64,000 nucleotides of DNA from Anisakis pegreffii (taxonomy: Eukaryota > Nematoda > Chromadorea > Rhabditida > Anisakidae), in contig JAPYMA010000853.1 of the NCBI GenBank assembly GCA_035041965.1, forward strand, positions 1 to 64,000. Reading direction: 5' to 3'. Both the position numbers and the translations under genes were made by a program. Shown here piece by piece: positions 52,701 through 64,000 of the stretch (the first letter of the stretch is position 1; every line of letters begins with the position of its first letter). The notes under the pieces are model-generated. The model saw only the letters and a list, made by a program, of their open reading frames with translations, was not told where the DNA came from and made no database searches.

Positions 52701-53776
52701 TCGATAAACGATTTTATCAGTGTATGAATAATGAAATCGAAGTTGTGATAATAAAAAACCTTCGATTTGAGGTATTGGTCAAAAATAGACGATGCGATTC
52801 GAAGTGCAGCATATCGAGGCGTTTCGGTGAAAATGTTGCTCAGTCACTGGAATCATTCGAAACCTGAAATGAAGCCATTCCTTAAATCACTGTTAGCTAT
52901 CAATGAGGCGTTACCACGAAGACATAACTCAACTGGCAGTATTGAAGTGGTTCGTCCTATCAACCGATTTTTTGATCTATAACTTTTGATCTACCGAATG
53001 ATTGTTAATTCTTAATTATATCGCTTTATTGTGAATGGCTAATTCGAAAATAACGCAAAATGTTTGGTTTCGACTGAAGTTCAAATTGAATTCAGCACGG
53101 ATTTTGAGATCTTCACGAATTCTGAAAGGATCCGAAATATCACTGACATTCTGAAGTATTGCAAAATTTGACGCTTTTTTACAATTTTCAGAGATTGTTC
53201 ACAGTGCCATCGAACGATGAGCAGAAGAAAATTCCGTTTGCACGAGTGAATCACAATAAGTACATGGTCACTGATCGTATCGCTTATGTTGGTAAGATCC
53301 CTTGTATTTATGTAAAATATATCTTTCTGTTTGCTTTGCGAAATTTTACTTTTATTTGCTCCTATCAAAGCACTACCAAGCACATAAGTTCTAAAGTTCA
53401 TTTCTCTATAAGAGAGGTAATCTTTTGATTCAAAAAACGTTTCGAGACATTAGTTTTGTTTCGTTGAAGATGCACTTGCGATCAACTTCTTGGCTTTGGT
53501 TGACGAGATTTCGCTCATTACGAATATGAAATTTTTATGATCTCTACGATTCAAACCGTTCACTAATAGCACCAGAAAATTTGGTGCATTGTTGGAAACG
53601 GGAGTGATGTTCGATGTGATTTTAAAATTTTTTAAGGGACTTCGAATTGGGTTGGTGATTATTTTATTTCGACTGCCGGTGTTGGTGCCTCAATCATAGA
53701 ACCGGAAACGGTACAATCGTTGAATAACGTCTTTCTTCGTGACTGGGACTCACAGTATTCAAGCTCCTTCCAGTAG
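49761..53776 (+). CDS. PLD3: PLD3/PLD4-like phospholipase D family protein
   Basis: Type II membrane protein of the PLD3/PLD4 group. The vertebrate members are lysosomal 5'-3' single-strand nucleic acid exonucleases; lipid activity is debated. Twelve exons, all in frame: 49761-49808, 50179-50351, 50760-50931, 51157-51207, 51345-51414, 51687-51820, 51954-52154, 52289-52305, 52467-52610, 52772-52949, 53192-53291, 53637-53776; 475 aa against about 490 in human PLD3. Cytoplasmic tail 1-31, signal anchor about 32-51 ([18 protein letters not shown]), several lumenal N-glycosylation sequons (NVT, NFT, NMS). First HKD motif: [20 protein letters not shown]. Second: [18 protein letters not shown]. Both catalytic His, Lys and Asp are present, so the enzyme should be active. 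The C-terminal LRDWDSQYS matches the family. One exon is only 17 nt. Converges with the peroxidasin gene. Confidence 0.95.
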
Positions 53777-55008
53777 ACAGGCTGCTGCTGTGGCTGCTGT
53801 CGAATGAATGAATCTTGCTTTGGAATCTCATCTGTCTTTCTTGAAACGGGTCAATTTTCACTTGAATCATCGGATTTGTGTGCCAAGCACTTCGGATCAT
53901 ATTGTCGTCTATGACGACCGGAAAACTTGACTAGTTCAGCGTGTTTTTTTTGTTTTTGTTGTTTTATGATTGGTATTATTAATGAAATTTTTGCATTCTT
54001 CACTACTCGCACCTTTTCCGTGATGAAGCTTTAAGTTTTGGTTTTATGGAATCTTGCACGATTACGATTTTGAAGTCGTTTCCAGAATTGGTTACTTAAA
54101 AGTGATAATTGTTGCGCATCGAAACATGAGAAGAGCTAATCTGTTGTTCGGATCAACTAAACAAATACCTTTTCAAATCATAAAATCAGAACCTATTGCG
54201 TTCCCTTCCCTGAAAGACCGACCTCTCGTGAAGTAGTGATCAGTGCGATAGTTCGAAGCTGTCGGTTTGTTTCTGACATGCCGATAAATTTAACAATTTC
54301 CATTGCTCACTCGTTTTTACTGTTGCTTTTTTGATTCGTTGTATTGTAATTATCAGTATAAGTTGCATCAGCATGAATGCTTTCGTAATTTTTAGTATTT
54401 GTTTTCTCCAAGCGATTTTTTATGCATCCACACTGAATGCACAGTGATTGTGTCCTATTGTTGCGACACAATTTTTCACTTGTTTGTTCATCAAAGACAT
54501 GTTTATTTGTATAAATTGCGTTGTTCATAAGGGGTGCCTCAGCCAGGCGATAAATCGGCCAGTAAATAAATAAATTTTAATAAGCATATGTACGCATCAA
54601 ACTGTTATTCGTTGAAATGCTTTAACTAGGTCGGCAAATTCACAGTATCACGTTAATCTCAACGTTGATAGAATTATGTCGAGTAATGAGATATGCAAAA
54701 ATGCTGAGGGTCTGGTTATATGATTACACAAAAAAAAACAAATTTGTTATTGTAACACGGTATTATTCCACATATTTGTAGTATTATTTGAATTATTCAA
54801 TTCAATATCTCGCAATACAACATCGAAATCACTATATCCGTCTAGATTTCGCGATCAAATCCGTGCTCTGATCTGATGCATAAATGCAGTCTTCAGGTGC
54901 TGTGTCACAAACAATTCAGATATAAAGACCAATTTAATTAAACGAAAGTTTCAAATGAAAAGAAGATGTAAGCAACTCTAAGCGAGAGTAATGAAGTAGA
55001 ACCAAAAA
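53777..55008. other. Intergenic, convergent 3' ends of PLD3-like and peroxidasin genes
   Basis: 1.2 kb between the stop codon of the + strand PLD3-like gene and the stop of minus-strand peroxidasin; it must contain both 3' UTRs. No coding exon or structured repeat is apparent. Frames at 53694-53900 and 54307-54528 on the minus strand are shadows or low complexity. Confidence 0.65.
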
Positions 55009-58000
55009 TCACTGGCAGTGGTCTATGACGCGACATAACACTTTGTAATTCTGAAATTAAATCAGATTTAATGTGCCAAAAATTAAACTTGCTGCCATTT
55101 GGCTTAACAAACTTTTGGGATAACACGTCGTATCAGATCGAAGTTGTCGTAAAGGTCTATTTTTGCTCATCAGACTTCCTCTGTTTTATCACCTAGCTTC
55201 AAAATGGTTTTTTGCGGTCTGCACAGATGATAGTTTCAACGATCAAAATTATGAGCTTTTTTCCATTTTGGATTTATGGGCTAGTCAACAGTTCCATGAG
55301 GTTTTCATGATTTGATTGATAAAGAAATAATGTGATGATGGGATCTACACATGAACGTATTGTTAGCGATGAGGAGAAAATTTTCAGCTCAGCTGGTTTG
55401 TTTGGATGTTTTATTGTTTTTTTAAAAGAAATTTCTAACCTCGCACTCGCATTCCGAGCAATCTTTTCGCCAACGTTCACCTTCTTTAATAGCGATTCCC
55501 TCCCAGGTACAGTCGTGTCTATGGGTACGTCGTCTGCAAATAAACTGTTCTCTCATAATCGTTTATAACTTTGCAAAATTCAACCGATTTTGAGAACTTA
55601 TTCCGTATGACCATAATCTAATCGTAAGTGCTAGCTGGCAATGGTCTACTTGCGATTAGAGTTCTTTGAAACTCTTACGATTAGCAATTGAAATTTCCGT
55701 ACTCATCATTATAAATGACCTTCTTAGAAACCTTGATGTCTCAAGATTGTTTTTTTTTGGCTGTTCATTCCTCTTCCATGATAACGTTTGCCTCATCTGT
55801 TATCAAATGCTTATAACAGTATTCATCATTCGTATGCAATCAATGAATTTCAAACGAACAGCTTACTCATTGTCTTAAGGAAATTAGCAAGTTTTGAGTA
55901 AAATCACAAACCTTCGATTACCGAATCGATATCTATTTTGAGAAATTGAGCACTGTTGATCACAACACGATCGCCATGCGTTCAAGTTAACAAACGGTAG
56001 TTTTGCGCACAGACCGTAACTGGTTTTGTGTTTACCGACGTATTTGAAGATGTCTTCCTTCAAGCGAGAATTTTTGATGAGGTTGAAATCGACAACAGTG
56101 AAGTCAATCTGCAGGATGAAATTCAAAAAAGTCAAAATAAAACCTGAATATGTTGGATCGAGTCAGCATTATCGCAAACAATTCTTGCGAGCGTTGTCTT
56201 TTGAATTTCTTTTCGTTGTTCGTCAGTGAACACTCCTTCTCGTTCATACCTGAATCACTCTTTCTTTTCAGTTACAAATTCACAAATTTATTTCATAAGA
56301 GCATTGAAACACCATTGCTAGATCCATGAATTGTTGATGAAAATGAGTGCAATTCGAAGAACTCGTATCGGAATTGAACCTAACCAAAATCGATCACCAG
56401 CTCGCACTCGATTGAATTGCTCAGCAATAATACACGAAAACGTCGGACCAATCAACGCATCACCTATCCGTTTCTCAGACACACCACCAGCATATAAGTC
56501 AATATTACCTGAAATATGAGCTGTCACCTTTGTCTTTGTGAAAATTTCAGCCAACTGAAGATGTGCAACGAATATTCATTTACATTGCAAAAAATTTCCA
56601 ATTCCCAACAAAACTGTTAATATATTTAATAGAAATTGAATGCGATCATTTGAGCAAATGCAATAAGTAAGTCATTTTAGTTTTCATCAAGTTTCTAACA
56701 GTGAAACTATCAAATTCTTCAACAAAAATATCCATCCAATAATAAGTGATTCGATCTGTTTTAACCTGGATGGCCATACAGCTGTTTGAGTTTAGCAATC
56801 GTCCTGACAGGTATTATACCGTCCAGATCATTCCAGTTCTCAATAGCGCTCAAGTTACACCATTTGCGGAATGCAGCATATCTCAACTAACAATTATTAT
56901 TTGAAAGCATCATTTTGAAATTTTCTTTCTGTGAACATCTCTCAGCATAGTATCTTTGATAGGATGTCTCTGATATCAGGTCAAACGATTGAAATTATAT
57001 AGTCCGGAATGGTACAATCGTGAAACTGCTAGAATTCAAATTGTTCAGAGATGTTTCGCAGAGCAAACCAATAAAGATGCCATCGTTATGGAAAGCATTT
57101 CAAGGAAGAACCAGTAAACTTGATAAAGTAAACGAGCAATACTACTAAATATCCACGTACCCAGGTAAACCATGATCACGACCTCGTTGAATATTCAACG
57201 ATGCCAAATCGAGAGCAAGCTGAAAGCAGACCGAATAATGAATGCATCAAGTTGACTGAATCGAACCAAGATATCCAGAAACAGACGTGATCATTGATCA
57301 GATCAATGTATTCATTTGAATGAGAATTGACGAATGATACTTGTTTCAAGCAAAATGATCATTTTGTTCGCAATTTCAGGAGAAGATTACTCCAAAACTT
57401 CTTCAGCGCTTCAAATTTTAGAATGTATTCAATAGGAAGGTTCAAGAAATGACACCAACATTATATGCACGATGGAACAATTGTTCAGTGAGTTCTTTGT
57501 TGAGCAGTTCTTCGGATAAAGGTTTCTTCATTGGTGATGCGAAAAGACCTCGTAGAAGAGGATCGATTCCACCGGCGGCCAAGAAGGTTTCAGGCGCAAA
57601 GAAGGCATCACGCAACGAAACATGACCCTCACGTATCGGTTTGAAATCAGCGTTCAATCTGAACATTTTGAAACAGGAATATTCCAAGTGCTGAATGTTG
57701 CTTGAATGGATGTAAACGGAACGAGTGAATGCGATCAATATCAATACTATTAAGAAATTGATGAGTGTCGTCAACTGGGTTAAGATAATGATGCATGACC
57801 AAAAAACCAGTGGATTACCTATAAAGAACAGGATTGATGAGCGTGTGCCCAAAACGGAATGCAGCCGTGGCGAATTCATTCGAAATACTCGCATCAATCT
57901 CAGGGTAATAGCCACGATACGGTCCTATCAGACGCTTGAAGTTGTCCTGAAATGAACTGATCTCTGATTCTTGGACGTTATGAACTAGAAGTTGTTTTAT

Positions 58001-61000
58001 CAGGTATAGGCACTTTTCAGAATTCGCTTAAATGTCGTTCATTCTCATTTTAAGATTTACACTCATTGTGAAGGCAGAGAAGCATTCAATCGAAATACTT
58101 GCTAGTTGTGGAAAAGAGGATCCTTAGTTCAGTAGAGAACGAAATCAGCCATCAAACATGCCTGAATTTCATATTATTTGTACGTAATGAAACTCGAACA
58201 AATGAGTGTGCCCTGACCTGACCAAGTACTTTGGGTAACCAGTGATAGAAGGTGATATGCTGCATCTGCGCACCGACAATCTTTCGTGTCTCTTGGAAGA
58301 TTGTCTCACTGTCCACGCCCGGATTGTAACCCTCCATTATTGCTGCTATACGATTGTGTTCTCGCAGGAATATCGTATGCATAGCCGTTAAACCCAACTG
58401 AAGTGTTTGAATGCATTACGCCTTCTAATGATTTTCAAAAATATCAGATCATATCGTTTACAGATCGCATATCAGCACATATCAGTACAAGTAACAAATG
58501 TGGCAATCGAAGCAAAAACAATCGTAAAACATGTTCACTTAGTGATAAATCTGAACATCATGGAATTTTTTCATCTTCTCCCATCAAATTCTCACCATTG
58601 AAAAACTCGAGAACTACTACTGCGAATCATGAAAGTGATAAGAAGATGTTAGCGATGAACAGAGTATTGCCCAAGAAATCGTGAACATGGGGAAGGTTAA
58701 GATGAGAGCAGCCAACCTGTTCGTTGGCACGATAATCACCGGCAAGGAAGCAGCGAATCGGATTGTCAACGGTTCTGTTACGGTGGCAGTCCATTGGCGA
58801 GTCTAGTTCAAATGGAAGATATGGCTTTTGGGCATCTGATAAGAGATCGAATCTGAATATTCAAATACATCCAATCGGTAAGCATCGCTTGAGTTGAATC
58901 TCTCAGTTTTGAGGAGATCATTCATCACATATTAGACATATTCAGCGATCAGTTCAATAACTGTCATAGACCATCTTGAGAACCACTGTTATAGACCATC
59001 TTCAAGTGTGAGACTAACACTGCCTCAAAAGTAAATGATTCGTCAGAATGTACCTTAGCAATCCTCGATCTGGATACAGATCACGAAGCTCATAAGCTTC
59101 TTCTTCTGTGCTACCATAGATTCCTGACGCATCAAGGTAACTTGTTATCTGAAGATGTTGGTTGATGTTTTGAAATTTAATGTCAACATTTGTTCATCAA
59201 AACTAATCCAACAAAAATTTTCAGATCATTAATAGGCGTAACCCTATGCGTATTTGTTAATATTGAAGCACTCAAGTCAGTGTCAAAAACGAACGGTGTT
59301 CATTTGCTCTCGATAGGTGATCTGACGATAGATCAGCGATGTTTCACCAGAACCGCAGACAGCGGCTGAACGCTCCAGCTCAATGCATGGATATTTGGGT
59401 CTGGGTCTGAAACAGTCCAAGAACAATCTCATTGACTTAAACTTTTGTTGCAGGAGACTTTCAGTAGTGGTTGTTGTTGATGATTAATGACTGATCAGGA
59501 CAATCAGGGAAGAGGAAACTACTGAAAATTTTACGAAGCTATCGTTGCTGAGCTCGATTTTGATTGCTAAACGCACATGAATGAATACTTGTTATCACAG
59601 ACCAGCAATTGCTTTCAACGAGTTTCTATTCTAAAAGAGAGATCTTCACCTGGTAAGCATTCTCGGATCACCTTCCGGTAATTGTATATTGAAGCATGGA
59701 TTTATGTTCTCGCAAGTCCGATTGCAAATCGCACCAGTCGCAAACGCGTTCCGACTTATTGCAGTGGCCGTGAAGTCGAGATCGTGATCTGAGCTGAGTG
59801 TCTATTCATTCACAGTTTATCTGCTTTCGTTCATCTTATCATGTATATCTTCATTCAAAACTAACAATTATATGGTACTCTATTAATTTGGGTGAATATT
59901 ATATCCGCATTCTTGCTAACCTCTTGAACCTTTATTGATGAACTGTTTGTTTAATGTTCAATCAATGATCGCAGATCACTGATTGATCAATAAATGCAAG
60001 TGAAAATTGAAAGATCTATTTTTTTGGCCTTGTTAGGCGAGAGTCTTACCAATGAATTGCCCCCACTGCATCACCATTGCCGATAATGTCTCATGCGGAG
60101 TTATAGTCGCCGCTCGAAGTAACTGAAAATTTGTTCAGCTAAGTAATTCATTCATAATTTTTACCTCGAAGGATCATCGAAAGGGAACGAGTGAATTGTG
60201 AATGATCGTTGAAACTTCGCATTAATAAGCAACAACCTTCTGGGATACTAAACGTGGGTTCGGTTTTTTGAAACCGAAATACAAACGATTCGGATCCCAT
60301 CCGACCGGTGTATTGAAGCCGTTCTCATAGATCGGTCGCAATAAACGTCTGAAGCGTGTATGACTGGAGCCCCACATTGGATGCTTTTCATTGTTGCATT
60401 GTCCATCAAAGGTCCTGTAACATTCGCGCACTTGATCAATTTTATAAGCATACAACTGAAGTGAAACAATGAACTGGAAAAACGGATGAAACACCAGACC
60501 GATAACGTGAATGATAGCACTGATCACGACAAGGATCACGCGTCTGCGTTCCAGAACAACCAGCCAATTGGGTCAGCAAATCCACATGTGATCTGGTGAG
60601 TACCGAAGCAAACGAAACATTCGATGGAAGGTCCTCCAAAGGCAATGATAATCCTGAATATTGATGATAAAATCAATAACTGACTGTAATAATACTGCGA
60701 TTATGCACAGGTTTGTATCGCCTTCATGAGCCAGTAGGTATGAAAGGGATCGCGGTTAGCGAGTTTTTGCTGGAGTGAGAAGAGCGTTTGGATTTTGGTG
60801 CGATGAACTTCGATCTTTTCAGTCTAATGGGAAGGCGGAATGATTTGATTAAATTGTAACTGATTCAAACTGTCCAACAAGAATGTAGCGGAAATAAATT
60901 GCTGAAAGAAAACGAAAAAGGCGACCAGTTCGGAACCTTTTTCAACATGTTTTTGTACGAGTCGTATGCTTTCCTCGTAGATCTCGCGTGCACGATTCAA

Positions 61001-63315
61001 CTCAACACTGTATGGAAGAGAGAATCGTATCCATTGCATCAATTCACGTGGTGACGTTGTTTTTGAGAGTCTTTTATGTGTTTCATCAAGTGCTCTGAAC
61101 AACAATATTTTACTCGAAATCTCTCGGAAAACTCGTTTTCATCTTATGTTCTCGAAAATACAAAGTTATGAAAAAACTTAAAGTGTGAGCAATATTGCTT
61201 GAAAACAAAGCGATTTTCGAATAAAACGCACAAGACGCTTTCTTCTCCCATGTTCAAACTACAGGAGCGGGCATTTCATTGAACTCAGACTTAAATTTCA
61301 TTATTAGATATCAAACAAAATGGAGAATCAAAACTTGCAAGGACCTGTCAACGTTTTGCGATGCTTCATGAACAGCATCTCGTATGATGTCGTCAGTGAT
61401 AGAGTTAGTTATGGATTGCCGATAAGATGGAGGAGGTGGATTAGGCGGAGATTGATACTGCTGATGCTGCCGATGTTGATGATGAGTAGGATGAGATGAC
61501 TGTTGAGGATGAGTAGGGCGAGATGACTGTGGATGATGATGAGTAGGACGGAATGACTGTTGAGGAGGACTAGGACGAGATAACTGTTGATGATGAGTGG
61601 GACGAGATATTTGTGGATTTGGTATCACTGTTAAGCGAGCATCGGCCAACATCGAACCAACAGCATTACCAGCCATACACGAATACGTACCATCGTCTTG
61701 TTTCGTCACCCGTGATACTGTCAGTTCACTTTCATCATCTGATACCTGCAGTGCAAGGATCAATTCATTCTTCAGCGCACTGAATCAAAATGATCATAAC
61801 ACCACTGATCGTAGAAATAATCATGCAACCTTATTATCGGTTCGTATTGTGTGAAAATTTTAAAAAACTGTACGAAAAGCGATAGAATAGCTATGGAATG
61901 TTGACTGCATGAAATACAGTTTGTGGCATTTTGAATGTAGTTTCAGGGATGAAGTTACGCAATCAACATACGTGGAAGTGTCCTCTCAGCATGGAGATTT
62001 CGCTTCCTTCAAAGAACCACGTTATTGCAGGCCTTGGCTGAGCTTTTGCCTTACACTTGAAATGAACTGTAGCACCTTCGTCGACAGTCTGCGACTCAGG
62101 TCCTTCAGCAATGACTGGTGGTGAGCTTGCGATGAGCTCAATTGATGCTGACGCTTCAATACGTCCAACAACATTCTCAGCAACACAGCTGTATCTGAAA
62201 TGTATCACTCGAAAATGCAGGCATTCGCAGAAGATCGAAATTTCGGCAAAAAACGGAGCAATCATCCTGAATCATAATTGATCAGTCGTGAAACTCTGTT
62301 GATTAATTATAGTTTGTCCATTCACATGATCTCCATACCTTCTTGATTTTGCAAACTTTACCTCGCTGTTTCAACGAAGCTCGTCTTCTAGGCAATCTTT
62401 CTATCATTGAGTGACATTTTCCTTCACATGAGCAAGATATCTGTTTGCTATACCCAAAAGGATTTTTATTTGTTTACTTATTCCTTAAATCACCTTAGCT
62501 ATTGGAAGATGAATGAATATTTGCGGGAATATTCAATGAATGAAATTACAAACTCTCCAACGTCTCGATCCGTAAACGCACGAATAATAAGATTGGTTCG
62601 TTCGAAATTCATTTCGTGCTTTGATGAAGGTCTCAACTCCACCTTATTGAAGTACCACTTAATTTTCGGCCGAGGCTTTCCAATAACCTGAAAGTAACAA
62701 TAAAACTCAGATTTTGTGTAGCGCATTAGAATTTCGAAGTGATTCAGTTAACTCATCGCACATTCTTCTCGAATTATTCTCGAAAAATTTTAATTTGCAG
62801 CATTCATTTCGAGAGTTCAACGGAATGAATGCATCAGTGATTTGAATGGTTTACCTCACAGTCGACTCGAACTACATCTCCCTCTCGGTAGGCTCGATTC
62901 TGTGGTCTTAGCGTGAACTGTGGTTCAAACGATGAGGTGTGCAGCTGCCGACGTTTCCTATAGTTCAAAATCTCATTATTTAGGATTCCTTCCGATAAAT
63001 GAAATGATTCGTTGCTGTCAATTTTCGGAATTTGGTGACTAATATTTTTCGAACCATCTCTAAATCAGTTTGTAGTTTCAGATATCATAAATTCTGTCAT
63101 CGAAATCTCAGGCAATATCCTTTCGCCAATGAACGAACGGTTTTGTGAGCGTAAAGAGTAGACGGTGAAAAACGAAGAAAACGAACCTCTGTGGTAATAC
63201 CGAATGATCGATGGCACACTCGAAGTGTCGTATCTCGTCCGGGTCATCGATTCGCATTGTTCCATTCAGGAATAACTCGTAATCGCCCGAATACGACTGC
63301 TTCATATCCAACCCT
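55009..63315 (-). CDS. PXDN: Peroxidasin (Ig, haem peroxidase, VWC), 5' end outside window
   Basis: Secreted haem peroxidase that crosslinks collagen IV in basement membrane. 23 exons in frame: 63315-63187, 62957-62855, 62687-62554, 62194-61972, 61745-61345, 61094-60937, 60653-60500, 60414-60237, 60122-60050, 59788-59650, 59406-59295, 59148-59054, 58852-58717, 58397-58218, 57946-57819, 57658-57460, 57219-57161, 56881-56766, 56508-56385, 56249-56144, 56108-55912, 55533-55440, 55050-55009; about 1092 aa. Order: end of one Ig-like segment, two Ig domains ([22 protein letters not shown]), His/Pro/Gln linker, peroxidase domain with distal Asp/His in GQFIDHDLDF, catalytic Arg and haem-linked Glu in AGDYRANEQ, proximal His in [10 protein letters not shown] and [10 protein letters not shown], then NRRRR and a VWC domain ([18 protein letters not shown]). 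The leucine-rich repeats and signal peptide expected of the family must lie beyond 64000. Reading through the donor at 55911 would end at 55884 without VWC. Confidence 0.96.
61428..61617 (-). repeat. Imperfect tandem repeat coding a His/Pro/Gln/Ser-rich linker
   Basis: Within the peroxidasin exon 61745-61345, short units of the form (S/F)RPTHHxxQ(S/L) repeat about six times ([46 protein letters not shown]), ending in a PPNPPPPS run. On the + strand this appears as repeated GATGATGAGTAGGACGAGATGACTG-like units (each shorter than 25 bp). It lies between the last Ig domain and the peroxidase domain. Confidence 0.85.
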
Positions 63316-64000
63316 CTGACGACAAATAAGAAATAAGACTCTTGAAGCATGTCATGGAAAATTTGAAACAGGAAAGCATGCACAGGCGTGACCAACGGGA
63401 GACACAGCAGGCGTCCCCTACTCAAAGGTGGAAGACGAGAGAAAAGGAAACATTCGGAAATGAAGAGGGTTTTTCTTCCAATTATGAATGAATGAAACGA
63501 AAAATATTCGACGAATTCCACAATAGAGCACTGAATATGAACCTAAGCTTAAGCCGTAGTTCAAGGAACCCAGCCCAAATCAAGAGCAGGAAGATCGAGT
63601 TTTTAAAGTGAACACTGGCCTAATCCTGTACCGGAGTTGGCTTTTGGGACTATTTTAGGGTCCGTCCCTTTTCTCGGAAAAATTCCTGACTAAGACATTG
63701 AAATCCTAAGTGACTCATTATTGTGCCAAAATTTTTTCAGTACCATGGAATTCCAGGTCAATTTCGTGATATAAGATCAAATCAGTATTCTGCAATTACG
63801 AGTTGATAAAAACAATGAGTGGAGCTATAGCATCGCGCTTTTATACATGGAATGCTGTGGAATCCATAAAGATAACTGAGATCGCCATGCAGTAATGAAA
63901 TACAAAAGTATCGCATATCTTAATCTTCAAAGGATTACATAAATACTCATTCTATTTATTTTCAATGCACTCATTCCCAGTCAAAGAATGCTGTTGTGAA
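63316..64000. other. Peroxidasin intron or upstream sequence; no exon resolved
   Basis: The first exon seen begins at 63315 in phase 2, so at least one exon lies to the right. The minus-strand frame at 63108-63521 continues open through the acceptor but the part above 63315 resembles nothing in the family. No leucine-rich repeat was found up to 64000. Confidence 0.5.

Noticed and set aside
60690..60826. Apparent peroxidasin exon reading [20 protein letters not shown]
   Set aside because: Including it creates an in-frame TGA at the next junction. Skipping it, with the donor at 60936, gives [14 protein letters not shown], which fits the family.
1..64000. Operon or spliced-leader RNA gene
   Set aside because: No closely spaced co-directional genes and no SL-type sequence were seen; CAND1 and ABHD12 share a strand but are about 6.3 kb apart.

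Overview
The window looks like animal nuclear DNA, most likely from a chromadorean nematode. It is AT-rich. The genes are cut into many small exons (17-483 bp) by introns of about 50-700 bp with T-rich acceptors. The encoded proteins are animal families: CAND1, ABHD12, PLD3/4 and peroxidasin. There is no bacterial operon, CRISPR array, tRNA or rRNA that I can see. Species-level placement is not possible from the sequence alone.

Layout. 1-1274: no gene, one MITE-like palindromic element. 1275-4849 (-): ABHD12-type serine lipase, 7 or 8 exons. 4850-11175: gene-poor, A+C-rich on the + strand. 11176-21116 (-): complete CAND1 orthologue, 24 exons, about 1275 aa. 21117-24376: shared upstream region of two divergent genes, holding a decayed inverted-repeat element and a GC-richer promoter-like block. 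24377-28983 (+): nine-exon gene for a highly charged nuclear-type protein with Glu/Lys-rich and RG-rich parts and a motif resembling the Ku-binding motif of APLF/CYREN. 28984-49760: about 21 kb almost without recognisable coding sequence. It holds a Mutator-like foldback element with a 9-bp target duplication, a nested hairpin, several orphan exon candidates and possible alternative first exons. 49761-53776 (+): PLD3/PLD4-type transmembrane exonuclease/phospholipase, 12 exons. 55009-63315 (-, continues past the right edge): peroxidasin with Ig domains, a His/Pro-rich linker, a complete haem peroxidase domain, a polybasic cleavage site and a VWC domain.

The genes do not form one pathway. CAND1 recycles cullin-RING ubiquitin ligases; ABHD12 hydrolyses lysophosphatidylserine-type lipids; PLD3-type proteins degrade nucleic acid in lysosomes; peroxidasin crosslinks collagen IV in basement membrane. 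The least understood gene is the charged protein at 24377-28983. Exon boundaries were derived by hand from splice-site phase and similarity to remembered family sequences. All junctions in the five main genes keep frame, apart from the unresolved 5' ends noted below.
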